Shown piece after piece: positions 15,225-29,600 of a DNA stretch of 64,000 nucleotides. Below the pieces are notes generated by a model that saw nothing but the letters and a program-made list of their open reading frames with translations, ran no database searches and had not been told where the DNA came from. Each line of letters begins with the position of its first letter. Position 1 is the first letter of the stretch. The stretch is from Acanthochlamys bracteata (taxonomy: Eukaryota; Streptophyta; Magnoliopsida; Pandanales; Velloziaceae), in assembly GCA_019914995.1 (NCBI GenBank), contig CM034131.1, forward strand, positions 372,001-436,000, written 5' to 3'. Both the position numbers and the translations under genes were made by a program.

Positions 15225-15367
15225 CAATAATACCAAAAATTAAAAAAGAATTAAGTAGAGAGATTAGATAAGATGTTTAGAAATAAAAAAGATCATGACC
15301 AGGCGATCAACATGGGGAAGTGTTGTGGAAAGATTTCGCTTCATCTTAAGAGAAAAAAAGGGATCGA

Positions 15368-15376
15368 TTATATATT
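15368..15376 (-). promoter_or_regulatory. Candidate TATA box of the VQ gene
   Basis: On the minus strand AAAAAATATATAATCG lies about 145 bases before the VQ start codon, a normal distance for a plant TATA box plus leader. A purine-rich tract (15479-15555, plus strand) lies just upstream of it. Confidence 0.4.
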
Positions 15377-15559
15377 TTTTGGGAACATTAAAACAAATAC
15401 GTGTTTTTATTTGGAAAAACTTCGGAAAGATAGATAGATCTTTGAATTTTTTTTTTTTTTGGTTTTTTTTTTTGTTTCAGCAGAGGAAGGAGGAGGAGGA
15501 GAAGAAGAAGAGATCAGCTGAGCACTTGAAAGAAAGGAAGATCCTCTAGAGATTGCAAT

Positions 15560-17600
15560 AAGAAAAGAAAAAAATGTGGGCCTTAGGAACTGGTGATGGG
15601 TGGTAACCAGTCAGAACTGCAATCTCTTGGATGAACATTGAAACAAAAAAAAAAAAAAAAAAAAACACAAGAGCTTAGACTAGTTAGTATAGATAATAGA
15701 CAAAATATTCGTATTTGTTCAAATTCATTTGACACAAATATAGAAGTTCTGATCAAATAAAATAATTGCACGCTTGTTTGAACACACTACTAACATGCAA
15801 AGAAAATATTTGGTTTTTCTTTTTTTGCACCCAAACTATGTCATTTTCATTGAAGAGTCAAGAGTCCTTAATGAACACTACTAAGGGGTTTTGGAATTGC
15901 GAAAACAAAAGAGAGAAGATGGTCGCCAAATTTAGGTTGTGAATATGCCAATGAGAAGGATGGCATGAGACGGCATATGAAACAAAATACTTGAAGAAGT
16001 AGGAAAGTGAGAGCTGCATTGAGAAGAGTTGCAGGTTTAAAGATTAGAAATTTGTACTTGTCCATACAAGTTCGTACATATTTTCATCAAATTGTGGAGA
16101 TCAAAAGTCTAACAATTAAAAGGCTACAGTTAGAAATATGCATTCAGTTCATACATATTTTCATCAAATTGTGGAGATTAAAAGTCTAACAATTAAAAGG
16201 CTACAGTTAGAAATATGCATTCAGTTCATGGAGATGGCTTATTTTTAGCATTTTTGTAGATTTTGCCTCCAAACAAATGAGACATTATATTTGTTTGTCT
16301 GCAATATAATTATTAGGTAAAAGACTGCCACTGCAATATGATAGGTAGTTCAGTGAACCCCCTCTAACCTAAAACTCATGTAAATTTTGGGAAATGTCAA
16401 AAAAGCGTACGGTCCACTTATTCATCATCAGCTTTTCTCCAAGTGCGCAGAATAATACAATGTTAAAAATCAAACATAAAAGAAAGACAATAAAGAAAAA
16501 ATAAAGAGTAAAGGTTTTCTTTTGAAATTTAAGGAGCGTATATCTATAATAACTGCAGTATTTAACGATTGAAAAGTATAAGTTATTATTATATTGATAA
16601 CTTGTGATTATCAGATAGCAGAGGTTCAACTTCTTGAAGACCAAAAGCAAAAATCTGAGTAGGCAAATACCACAACTCATTATAAATATTATAACGATAA
16701 TTGTTTCATTCTAATGAACACTATTAGTTGGTTTGTTTGGTGAAACCATTCACACCATCTCATTTTCCAACTTTTCTTGCTATCCTTCTCACTGTCTGCA
16801 ATCCCAAGGTTTCTAGCATGGACTCTTATATACAACAGAAGCAACACTACCATACCATATTAAACATCAAATGACCAACGATCTTATCCTCCAAGAACAA
16901 CAATAGTATTTTTCGCATCACTCCAGCTTATTTTTTTTCTTCTTCACCGTGTTGGAAGATAAAGATTTGTTGAGCAGAAACAAATGGTTTGTTGCAACCA
17001 TGAACCATCCATAACCTCCCAACAATGCTTCTAAATAAATAAAATTCATCCCAGGCGCTGCTTTTTCCCAAAAAGCAATCCGAATATTGAATTTGCTTTG
17101 GGATTTTCACGCAGATTACCTACACATAATTGCCAACTACTTTCAGTATCGGCTAAACTTGAAGTATACCGATAAATGAAAATTTTCATAGTCGCATGTA
17201 AGCACATACAAATCACTAATCAACACTGACAGGCTATGAAAAGGATCGAATAAAACAATTCTAAATGCGACCTTTGACTTTGTTAGCAAAAATTGAGCAG
17301 CCAAACAACGTTATGCATCCTCATGCAGCAATTGTGGACCACAGCTCCTCCACCACTAGGAGTCAAACATGTTTGAATGGAAGTTTGACTCCAGGAACCC
17401 TTCCGCTTCACTATCCTCTCTATATGAGCCTCTGGCTATGCAAATTCCAGTTAACACCTTAAAACAGGGTTAAACATTGCAGTACAGGATAAAAGGAGCA
17501 ATCATTTTACTAAGCAGACCACTTCGATGATCATCCCTCTCCTGAACGTAATTTCATCAGCACAAACCTAGTTGAAAGCTGAAGGCTTGCACTGACTTAG
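15560..17600. other. Spacer between VQ and Aquarius genes
   Basis: Contains a 20-base A run at about 15646, a 77-bp tandem duplication at 16069-16222 and AT-rich DNA. Frames at 16.4-17.8 kb show no family motif. The stretch nearest 17.6 kb is probably the 3' untranslated region of the Aquarius gene. Confidence 0.45.
16069..16222. repeat. 77-bp tandem duplication, two copies
   Basis: Unit one is 16069-16145 and unit two 16146-16222. Both run from AGTTC(G/A)TACATATTTTC to AATATGCATTC and differ at only two or so positions. A third start (AGTTCATGG) follows and then diverges. The near identity means the duplication is recent. Confidence 0.95.
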
Positions 17601-17624
17601 TGAGTTTAAAGTATGAAAGCATTC

Positions 17625-20600
17625 TCATTCCTCTATCCTGTCTTCAGCAGCTTTTGGGCATTCAGTGTCGGTTGCATCTTTCACACAAGGCATATCTGTG
17701 TCTTCGTCCCCATTTCGCAAAGGTGATGGTTGGGCCCCATTTTCCAAGGGGACTGGTTCTTGGTGTAATGCATACTGATTATTAAGGAATTGAGCCTGGA
17801 AAAAGATTTAAGTTAAAAGTTAGGGTTTGAGCTTAAATGAGGCATCAGATATTTGCAATAGCACAGAAACAAAGATCAATACCTGATAGAGCTCGTGCAT
17901 CTTGCCCATGACAATGTTCTCCATTTCTTCAATTGCATTGACCAAGTACATATGCTGCCCTACTTCTTCAAGAGGACGCTCTGTATATGAGGTTTGCTCA
18001 TCCAGATTTAGGGCAAGGCGATCAGGCCTCTGGAGCAATAGCTGGAATGTAGGTTGCAACTCATAGCACTGTTCAAATAAAGAGCGTCGACAAAAGACAT
18101 ATAAACCAAGGCGTGCTCGGGACATGGCAACCACCAATCTTCTGACATCGCGAAGATGACCAACAAATCGGGTTCGAACAAGTGAAAGTAAAATGAAATC
18201 ATTTTGTTGACCCTGAAATTTGTCAACTGTGGTAACCTGGCGTGGAGATCAAAAGTTATGCTCACTGGGGGGAGAAAAAATAAGGAAAAACTAAAAACTG
18301 AATGGAACAGAAAGACCAAGAAGATAGATCCTACCTTGCTAGGTGGCCTAATTCCTAATGCTGTGCACCTTCTATTGACAACATCACGGATCAGAAGCTT
18401 CTGCCCGTTATATGTTGTCAGTATCGATATCTTACTGGCTGGGTACCCCAGTAACTGCATGTAAATGTAAACACTAACAATATACTCTGCTTCACCTTCG
18501 TTCTGATAGAACCATGGAGAAGGCGCAGTTTCACCTTTTCCAAGGTAGTCAGGAACATCTACCAGCTGATATTCATAGGAAAACCCTGCATTAGCTTTGT
18601 GGAAAACAGGATCCTCACATACATAGGGAAGGTCTCCCAGTTCCCTATACCTCCAGTTGTAAAGTCTGGCAATACTTGGCCGAGCTCTACCCTGAGCATT
18701 AAGCTCAATGTAAGGTATCCCAAGACGAACAAACCTTGTGAACAAACTTTGATCCATATGACTGTACTTTTGGAATGCCATGTTCTTAACTACTGGAGGC
18801 AACTGATGATGGTCACCAATCAGTATGCAACGTTTCAGTCGTGCATACCCATCCTCCTGCCTTTGAAGAAGCATTGGTATAAACGTTTCTATCTCTAGTA
18901 TTTGAGCACTCTCTTCCATTAGCAAGTTGTCATACTTAAAGCTCACGGCTAGAAAATCTTTCCTTTTTAGTGCTGCATGAGTACATGTCATAGCTACTAT
19001 TTTGGCCTGTTTTGTCATAAGATAATTTGCTCGATCAGCGGTAGACTTTAGCAGCTCAAATGCGCGGCACTCTTCCAGTTCTTGGAACATAGTAGAAAGG
19101 TGGCGGAAGCATCCCTTAGCTGCTCTCATGTCCCTCTCAAAGGCTTCACCAGTGAAGACTGGCTGAGGTGCGTTTGAGAAGAATTCGAGAAAAGGAAAAC
19201 GGTCTTTCACAAAAGAGGGTTTATCTTGATTCTGGTCACATGCAGCTAAAAACTGCTCCCAGCGAGAGTACACATGCAGTAGCCAAAAGTAAGAAGCAGT
19301 TTCACAGGTATATCCTACATCTTCAGGGAGCTTAAGCGATCGTGCAAGTCGCTCAACTTCATTTAGGAGTTCCAGCCTACGCACGAGCATCGCGTTTACA
19401 CGACCTTGACGACTGAAATCAAGATCCGTTGCCAGTTCCTGTTCCCCTTGACCAAGACGGAGAAGATACCTAGCAGGGACATCCCTCTGACATTGTGACA
19501 TATGTTGTGTTAGAAACATTTAAGCGTGAGAGCATACTCATGTAACAAAAAAGAGATGGTTTCAGCATATAGCACTCTGACCAGTATATTAAGGCTTTGT
19601 TAAAAAATGTTTATAGATGTTGAACCCTTGGATTTATTGATTCATGGTACTCTATGAAGCACACACTGATATGTGGATGTGACACAACAAGATACAGGAC
19701 ACGCCTACACACCAACATTTAAAATTATTGGGATATAACACGGTTAAGACATGACTATCTAGTTATATACATATACTTATGCAAAATAGCTATATGTAAC
19801 CAAATGTCGACATGGCAATGATTAATAGAGTAAAGATAGATTGTACAATGGGATATTGCAATGAATATGCTAGAAACAACGACCTCAACGGAGAAGTTTA
19901 AAATAAAAAAGTAACTAGTAGAATACATTCTTATTGCAGATTTCAAGCAACCAAGTACTAGTAAATGAGTAATCACCGATCATTTTCTTCAAAGTTAAAT
20001 GTCTAGATATGTTTCTAGGTGTTTTGGTTAGTGTAACAAGTGGTTTTAAAGGTTTTGAAGTGTCCGATAGTGGACACGGCTATCAAGTATATGACACGTG
20101 TCGGAAGAGAGTCCGATAAAATGCTGTCTGATACATGTCCGACACAAACATGGCACCTTACTAGACGTGTCCGTGCTTTCTAGATGGTACTTCTCCAATT
20201 AGTTTAAGGAATAAATTATCTAGCAAATCCTAGTTGTCACTAAGACCATCATCATCATCCAAAAACAATAATATTTAAACAACAAAGCAGTAACATGTTA
20301 CCTGCATTATTTTCTCAAAGAGATCATTCAAAGCCTGATTAGAATGAGTTATGATCAATGTTCTCTGTGAGGGACAGTTATGATAGAGAACATTTAAAAT
20401 CTGCACAGCCGTATCTGTTTTCCCAGTACCAGGAGGTCCAACAACCATCGTCAAACCAGGTTGAATACCAGATATAATTGCTCCAATCTGTAAGAAGAAA
20501 ATGTGCTATCAGAACTGGATGCCAGCAGATCACTATCCTGGTCACATTCTCATGAATTAGAAATCACACCAATGACTTTCATATGATTGGATTGGAAGAT

Positions 20601-23600
20601 ATTTCTGCAGTCTAGGACAGAAAAAGAGTTCCCTTGAAAATTTTCAGGAAATATAGCGACATACAGGTATTGCCTCTTGAGAGAAGAAGCACCATACATA
20701 CATAATAAAAACATCTATCTTAGCATAAATAAAAAATTAATTTTCCTTCTACAAATTAAATAGAACATGTCAAAAGTCTGAGTCTCACTAAAGTGTGACT
20801 GGAATTGTTTGAAGCTACAGAAAATAATTGCAATTGCAAAATTTTTGTGCAAACATGGAACAACAATATATCAGGATAGCAAAATGAAGATTCTCATCCA
20901 ACATGTGGCCAAGCAACCTCAGAAGGTAAACAAACTGGTTAGCAATTTGGTGCAACAGGAAAACAATATGGCGAATACCTGGGTAGGGGTAAATCTAACC
21001 GAGTTCTGTTTTGGCTGGTCCTGAGGATAAGGCCCAGGATCTGCAGGGACATAAGATTCAATGACCATTCTTTCCTTCTCAGAGCTTAGATTTATATGCA
21101 TATCATTTCCAATAGGTATGTCTGAATTCAGTGACTTCTTGTTGCCAGGAAGAGCATGAGTATTGCTCTTCAATGTCTTTGGTAACCTTATTCGGAAAGG
21201 AGGTTTTGGATTCAGATCTTCATTACCATCTTCTTTAACAAAGCAAACCTGCAGATGCAAAACCAAATTACCATTAGAAACATATCTGCAAAAGGTACAT
21301 CATCTAGGGAGACAGGAAAGGAAGGCTAACAGACCTCATAATCCTGAAAGCTGTCTCTTAAATGGCCAGTATCAAGAAATGTATCTTTAAAGTCAACAAC
21401 TTCGAGAAGATCTGGCATGTTTGTCCACTGTGCAGCAGAAGGATTACCATAACCCAGAAATACGTCGTGTAGCCAATTAGGAACAATGCACGTCTCATTC
21501 ATTAGATCCCTTATGGACTCCAGAATCGCCTTAAAGTTGTTTTCTTTAGGCTTTCTTCTCATTAGAATGTTAAATGAGCTATAAATGTCTTCTCCACCTT
21601 GTCCAGCGACATCAGTGATATCCATGTGATACTGTGCTGTATCCAGGGCAATTGTAACCGTCCGAAGTTCACCTTTTGGTGGTTTCCATTCATCTCTTTT
21701 TATACGCCCAGTAAAATCATTCATCAGGACACCTTCTTCATCACGGATCTCAATTATTTCACATCCACGTACGTACTGAAGCCCAAGTCTCTCTGGCACT
21801 GTTAACTTGGCAGCTTCTTCGTCACTAAGAGGTTCAAATGAAGGACGGATGGATAATAAAAATAGCACATCATGCTCTTTCAGTGCATTCCATTCTGATC
21901 TGATATGAGCTTTGTAGCTAGCAATGCTGAAGGTAACTTCTGCTGTGACGGACGCAGGTTTAACCTCCCCAATATTAGGTTGTTTGACTTCCGAAATTTT
22001 GAATTCTCGGATAGGTACAGCCATTCTTGACCAACCCCGGAAAGCAGCGTCTCCCTCATTATTAATGTAAGCAAGAAGATGTGGAACAGCCTCTTGAATA
22101 TCCTCACGAATTTCATATGTTGATTCAAGACGAAAAAGATTAAAGTTCCTTAAGAGATAGTCATGAAGTGTTAGGAATTGTAGATTTAGCTTTGGAAGAG
22201 CCAGACATCCTTCCCCAGAATAATTGATGCTAGGGACAACACTTTCATCCCACATAATCTGCTCATTTGGATAGAGAGGAAGAGCATTTATTGCTTCCTT
22301 CTGAGACTGACGCTTCTCAAAGAATGAGATCAAAACTTCTATGAGGAAGTCATCTTTCATCACCCATGGATCATTCTCCGAAACCAACTTAAGCTGCAGG
22401 GAAGAAAATAGCACCAGTAAATTTCACAACATATATTCAAAAAAAGCACTACCTATTACAATATACATGATTTGCATGTGGCGATCACAATAACCACAGA
22501 GTTGAAGATTGCCATATATGGTGACACAAAGATCATATTGAAAAGTATCAAACTATAATTAGAAAAAAAGAATAAATGAGGCCATAAGACTTTGAAGTAG
22601 AGGCTAGTCAAATGAATTATAAGGATACAAAACGACAACAACCAGTCACACTACAGTAAGCCTCCAAAGTTGACCAATAACGAAAACATCATAGAGCAGT
22701 ACCAGACCACATATGCCAAAGCATCGCCTGTTAAAGGATGTAAAAGTTACTGCTCAAGGGAACCTATGAAAAACATGATCCTTCTCAATCAAACATAGAA
22801 AGTACTCTGATAAGATTATAGGTCCTATTACATCTCTGACTCATAGGAGAAAGTTTACACTTTGATAGATTAAGGTTCTATCAAGCCTCTGACTCATTCA
22901 AGAGGGTCTGCACCTCCTTACTCTTGTTCAAAACTCTCATAACTTATCATTGATCCAAAAAAAAGAAAAAGCAACAACAAGACTATAACCTTTTAAATAG
23001 ACTAAGCAAACATTTTAGAGTCTGACTACAACTAGACTTACCTAATTAAGAATCATCTTAGCCTCTAAGAAATCCTACCTATAAATAGAACTCCTATCCT
23101 ACTATATTTGAAACTTCCAAACTGACTACAATACCTGATTCAATGAATATCTACTATATATAACCAGTTGGATATAACTATAAATTAATTATACTCTTCT
23201 CTAACTCTACATAAATTACAAACAACCTTTTTTTTAAAGCCTATTATAATTAAAATTCCTAAACCAACTATAACTCTAAATTGAACTTTATAAATATCTT
23301 CAACACATAATCTAGGCTTTCTATAACTCATCTTATTTTACACAAATAACCTTCATTCCACTACGCAATAGTCAACCCGTCTTCATAAGCAACATTGTCC
23401 TCGAGGTTGAGTTGACCTTTGAGCCTAAATGCTAAATGTGACTGAACCGCCAAAATGAATATGTTGAGTAGATTGCCTTTGATAGTTTACGAGACACTTT
23501 CATCTCACAAAATGTCAAAAGAATCAAAGGACTTTGTTTATATAGGTAGCTCATCAAGAGAACTCCCACATTGCCAGGCAATTCAGATAATGCAATGTTA

Positions 23601-26600
23601 TCATGGTGAACACATGGATCGCCTCCTCCATTGAAATCGTTGTTTTAGTGGCGAGCATATAGCAAGGATCTGCCTAAATCTTTCCTTCCTTGCTTGACAG
23701 AAGTTATAATTAGCAATACTAGTTTGAAAGAACAGAGCTTATCATGGCTATCAATTTTGCCTGTCTTGACGCATGGAAGTCACCAACCCCTTTTCAAACA
23801 CTTCTGCAAATTGCATCTACACTTGTTCATCTAACTTGCTTACCTTGTTATTATTCTGTCATTTGCTCACTTCCGATGTACTTGATGCTGCTCAAATTGA
23901 TCACTATTTTCAAGAAGTTTGAGTAGACCTTTCTTGTTGTTCTTAAGACATGAGTTGGGTTTTTTTGCTGCTTGTTGTGCTTCTGCTGTTTGTGTGTGTT
24001 GCTGCTCTAAGCTGCCATCTTGTCCACTATTCTATTCTCACGGCATTGTTCTTGACTGCTTTGTTCACTATTCTGCTACTCGCTGCATTCTTTCACCCTG
24101 TTCTGATCACCGTTCAGCTGCATGTTATACTGGTGCTTGCTGTTATCCTCCTTAATTCCTTGTGGCTTAAAATCAGCTGCTCCTAGTTCTAGTTGGTCAG
24201 TTTCGAGGTGCTTTTGGCACACATCTTTGAACTACTGCTGCAGATTCTCAACAAGGGTTGATGCAAGTAAGATCGAAGTTGTTGTTGGTTTTTGCAGTGA
24301 ATTATAGCTATCACTACAATATGCTAGCTGCAAGTTTTCGCCTGCTCCTCTTTCAGAATTCCTGCTTGCTGAAGATTTACTTCAATTTCTGGTGGCAGGG
24401 GCTATTGTGGTTTTTGGAGTTGAATGCAAGTGCGGCTAAGGCATCCAGTTTGCTGAAAAGCTACAGCAGTTGCTTTTGTTGGTCCGTACTGCTGCTTTGC
24501 TTTTGATGTTGCTCATATATAATGCTATTATTCTATTTCATCGGCTCCTGGGACTAAAGATGTTTGTACCAATTGCTATCCCCTGGCAATCGTGTTACTT
24601 TTGCTTGTTGTCCAAGGGCTGTAATTTGTTGTCCAGCATCTTTTGCTGATGTAGCTGATTTCTGGCTGTTACTGGAAGGCAAACCTCTAAAACAAGTCTG
24701 AACAAAATTGTTCACCATCCGTCTTTCTACACCAACACTTCTACCGTCTCCAGTACCCCTCTCTCCACCAAGAATCTACCTTCTTTTGCCTTGATTTTTT
24801 CTATAAATTTCTTTCTCCTAACCGTTCATGTGTATCATTCACAAACTTTAATGAAGTGAGATTGATCCGCAGTCTTCTACAATATTTCTATGTTCGAAAC
24901 ATAATCCAAATAACCATCTGATGATGTCCATTTTGAGCAGTCATCCTCAAACTTCCAATCTTTGGGAATTCTAAAGAATCAGCGTATTTGCAATCACAAT
25001 AACATCTTCTGACTTGCTGGCATATGATAAATATTTTGCACGTTCTCCTTCTTCAACCATTGCGCAATGCAGAAACCCTAGCACTGATACCAATTAATAG
25101 GATTATTATAGATTCTATCACCCTCGACTCATCAGAGTGACCTTAATAGATTACGAATCTATCAAACCTCCAAAACATTCAAGAGAGTCTGCACCTCCTT
25201 GTTCTTAATCAAAACCTCATAACTTTATTCATTGATTTTGAAAAGAACACTTACCACTTTTCAAATAGACACAACAAACTTCTTAGAGTCCTCCTACAAC
25301 TACACTTGCCTAATTAAGAATTAACTAAATCTCTAAGAAATCCTAGTATAAATAAAACTCTTAAGTTTACCATAATTGAAACTCCAAAACCAACTAAAAC
25401 TCTAGAATCGACTCTATAAATATCTACTACATATAATCTATTAGATATAACTATAAACTAATTGGATTCTTCTCTGACTCCGCATAAATTACATAACTAA
25501 CTGTCAATTCCAACACATGAAATACTCACTTATGCCTTTACACAAAATGATTCAAACTGATAATGAAAGCCATATGGCAATTTCCAACATGTCACACACT
25601 TTGTCCTTTCACCACATCATCTCCAGCCCTAGTTTTTGGTTGCCATTCATGTCTTTTACTGCAACTATATAAATCTAGCATGTCTAATATACACTTCCGA
25701 GATTGAGGCATCATAGCCAACCATATTTTCCAACTTCATCTGACTTTATTCTCGAGTTAATGATGGAATTCTGATATAAAACCAGTATGCCATACATGAC
25801 AATAAGAACTAGCTAATAACTTCATCTACCTTTAATCTCAAGTTAATAACGTACTGCCGCAACAAAACAAGCATGTCGGATACGAGTGTTAGGACTTTTA
25901 CAATGCTACTTGGTTCCAAAAAGTAAAAAGTGGAAGCCTACATGTTTCTACCATAGTATACCACTTCAAAGGACACATAGCTAGGCTGCTTAAGTGAAAA
26001 CACTAATCATACATAACCATCAATTTGCTGCCTCTAAACTGATGATAGTTCAAACGCAGCATGTGAAACAGAAGCTCATTCGCACTTTTCCTTAAGGTTC
26101 AAATCCAGAACAACGACCAAGAAATTGAGATAAGTAACAGAAACAAACTCCACATCAAGCAGCGGTTCAGATATATGGATGCACAGTGATTTATTTATAG
26201 CCCTACAAAACAAAACCAAAAAAAGAAAAATCCAGACTTAAAGCACTGACACCAACCTTGTTGCAGACCAAATCTTGCAGCTCGTTACTTTCTAATACAG
26301 ACAACTTTTTAACTAGATCAGCTCGCTTGTGTATTGAACCAATGTTGCATAATGCAAGGTCCCGCAGCTGCAAGCACAATGCAATACATTATAAAAAAAT
26401 GATATATGAATACAACAGAAAATTACAATCATGAATTGTAAAGGCTCGCCTGCGTACCAACCTTGGGAATCTGTTTAAATGCTAATAGTTGGAATGCTTG
26501 CAGGCGAGAGTAATGAGCAAGAAGGACATCATCATCATTAAGTTGAGTTCCAACATGATCATCTATCTCAAAGCCTTCATAAAACTGAAGCAGATCTACC

Positions 26601-29600
26601 AACTGAGCAAAAAGCCGCCCCTTTTCATGGTTATAAAGAGAACTTAAATGGCATTTAGCAACCACAGCAACATCAGCGACCAAAGGCCTCAAAAACCTGG
26701 ATGCATTTCACAAGACAACATAAGCGGCTAATGACACTCACGCTTAACAGGTAGAAAGGAAATAGGTACGAAGAGAAAAAATATGGCATATAGCAAGTAC
26801 AGTAACATCATCGACCAAATGCCTCAAAGCCATGATGCATTTCAGTAAAAGTATGTACGATGCAAATGATATTTGAGATTAATGATAACGTGATTCAAAA
26901 TTTGCTGCACTCAACTCACTTTTCCGACGAATATCTTGAAGCTCAAAGATAATAAGACAAATATGCCGCAAGCTAGCAGCTTCGACAGCCTTTTAACACA
27001 ATGCTCTATCCAGACAAAACAACTTCCCTATGGCAAGAGGCAATTACCACTACTATACATTGCCTAAAATATGTTTTCTACAAAATGCCTCTGATAACAG
27101 ATTTTTGTTATACAGCATTCAAAACATATCTCCTGAGGATTTTGACATACATGAATGATTGATGAATTTAAAGAAATTGCTGGCAACAGACTTACACTTT
27201 AGTCCTATCAAAGCAAACAGTCAGAAAATTCTTCACGAAACACTCTAATACGGACGAAGGTCAATGAAATTGTGGACATAGAAAATAATAAATACTTAAG
27301 GAAAGAAACAATTTGCAGTAAATACCTCCTTGTCGGTAGTTGGCTCAGTAAATCAATCAGAAATTCCATGAAGCGCTCACAATATAAGCCATAACAATCA
27401 TCAACTTGCTCATCATATGTATCATTGAGCTCAGAGTCTACACTATCGGGCTTCTTCTTTACTACAACTCTGGAATCCAGAATCTAGCAAATTCATTGGT
27501 AACTAACGTCAAGCCTTCATTACTATACTCAAATATGTGCACATAATGGTGTTGCATGGCATACCTCCAAGAATTCTTCAATCAAATTCTTTAGGAATGT
27601 CACCTCAAGCATGTTGGATGGATCAAATGGTCTACCCTCTTTCTTGGCTTCTTTTGCTTCTTTCCTGGTTATCTTTTTCCACTTTTTGATTAAATGGGGA
27701 TTAAGGCACAACTCCATCTATTTGAAACAATAATAAAGTTAGTGATTCTGTATCAAATCAGGAGACGATCTTGGTAGAAAAGTATTTGCAAATCACCTGA
27801 AAACGCCCAAATGAAAGGCAGTGCCACAATTGCATTCTAACCAACTTCAGAACAGTCTCGCTAACAATCTCATCCTCCAAGCTCTGCTCCAAAAGCAATA
27901 GATTTATAACGAAATGACATAAAGAGCCAAAAAAACAAACACCAAACTCCACCAAAAAGAATGCTATATCAGTTGCTCTAATAAATGAATGTTATTACCA
28001 GTATGTGCGGAATATACAGGAAATTTGCTCAATGATATAAGTTGAAAAACATGATATAAGTAGCTACAATTTGTGATCGGTTCAGGATTGCATTTATTTT
28101 GTGCATTTGTTGTGCAAGTGTCTGAAAGTTCAGCTCCAACTGAAGAGGTGCTACTAATTTGTCATTTCCTATATGTTTCAACGCTAATGTATGGCCTGAT
28201 TGGATGAAAGAGATAAAGAAGACATCTCCACAAATCTATGGACACAGATAAGGACAGTGAATAGAATGGTCTTCAACCATAGAAAGATCAATCCGACAAA
28301 AGTGACTAGGTTATCATAAATATAAAGAAACCAAAATATACCCAAGCATCAAATGCAGTGCATCTTATATCTGTCATAAGTAGACATCACTTGAGTTTTG
28401 ATGATAAGAATATGCTGCAGTTTATACATTCATAAGTCTCCTAGATGTAAATTGTTCTGCAATAGAACTTTGTGTGCTAATTGCTTCACTAAATTTATTG
28501 TGCTTGAAAACCGATGGTATTAAGGACTTAAAATAATGGAAAGAATGAAAAGATATCTGAGAAGGGACACCAGAAATTGAAATGAATGATTAAGAAAATT
28601 TAAACAACCAGATACCTGAAATAAATTAATCATAAAGAGCAAGTAATTTGTTTTCTCAGCAATATTCAACTCTCTATCCTGCAAGTATGCATGTCAAGAA
28701 ATGCAATTAGCTAATAATTCGAGCAAAAAGAAATTCATAGAGATGAATAAGAAAGTAATTATTTATTAGTCAATACATGCTCAAGGACCAGCAGATTATA
28801 ATCAGCCTAAAAGATGTCATAAACTCTGAAAAGTATCCATGAACAATACCTTTTCCTTAATCCGGAGAACTCTCCCTAGGAATTCTCTGAACATGTCCTT
28901 ACGGTTATGAAAACTAATCCATGCTGCCACATTCTCCCGAAACTGTGGATATAAAACCAGCAAAAAGTAAAAAAGAGTGCCAGTGCCACAATTTTGATGT
29001 TTCTAGACATAACTATCCAAATTCTAAGACAATAATTGCAACAACTTAAAGAATAGCTGACATATCTCAAGGCTCAGATACTCATACATTAAGATCTGGA
29101 TACAGAAAAAGAATTGACGACGATTCTAAAAAACATACAATACTATTCAAAAGCTTAGCCACAGAAAACGAATATTCACAAAATTTAACAAAACAACATC
29201 TTCGATATTGAACAGAAACATATATACTATTTCAAAGTGCTGCAATTATTCTGATGTAACCAATGTCAAACAGCTTGCGAAGGTCTATGATACACGAAAT
29301 GTAACAGGGACCAATTTTCGAGTTTCAGTAGCTCCCACACCAAAAAAAAAATTTCTATTCAGCATATGTCGATCAAAAGCTGCAATTAAACAAGGCCAAT
29401 AAAAACAATGCTGACTCACACTTTAAAAAACCACAACAAGTGCATTACCTTCTCATTAACCATTAGAATCATCGACATCGCATGCTCAAACCAAACTATA
29501 CAATCTTTAAAGGAATCACTATTCTAACAAACACATTACCTTTTCGTTAACCATTAGAATCATCGACATTACATGCTCAAAGGTCGCAGTTTCAGGATCG

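Noticed and set aside
23919-24506. Overlapping hydrophobic plus-strand frames in the Aquarius intron
   Set aside because: They lie inside the old LTR element, on the strand opposite to it, and show no protein family signature.
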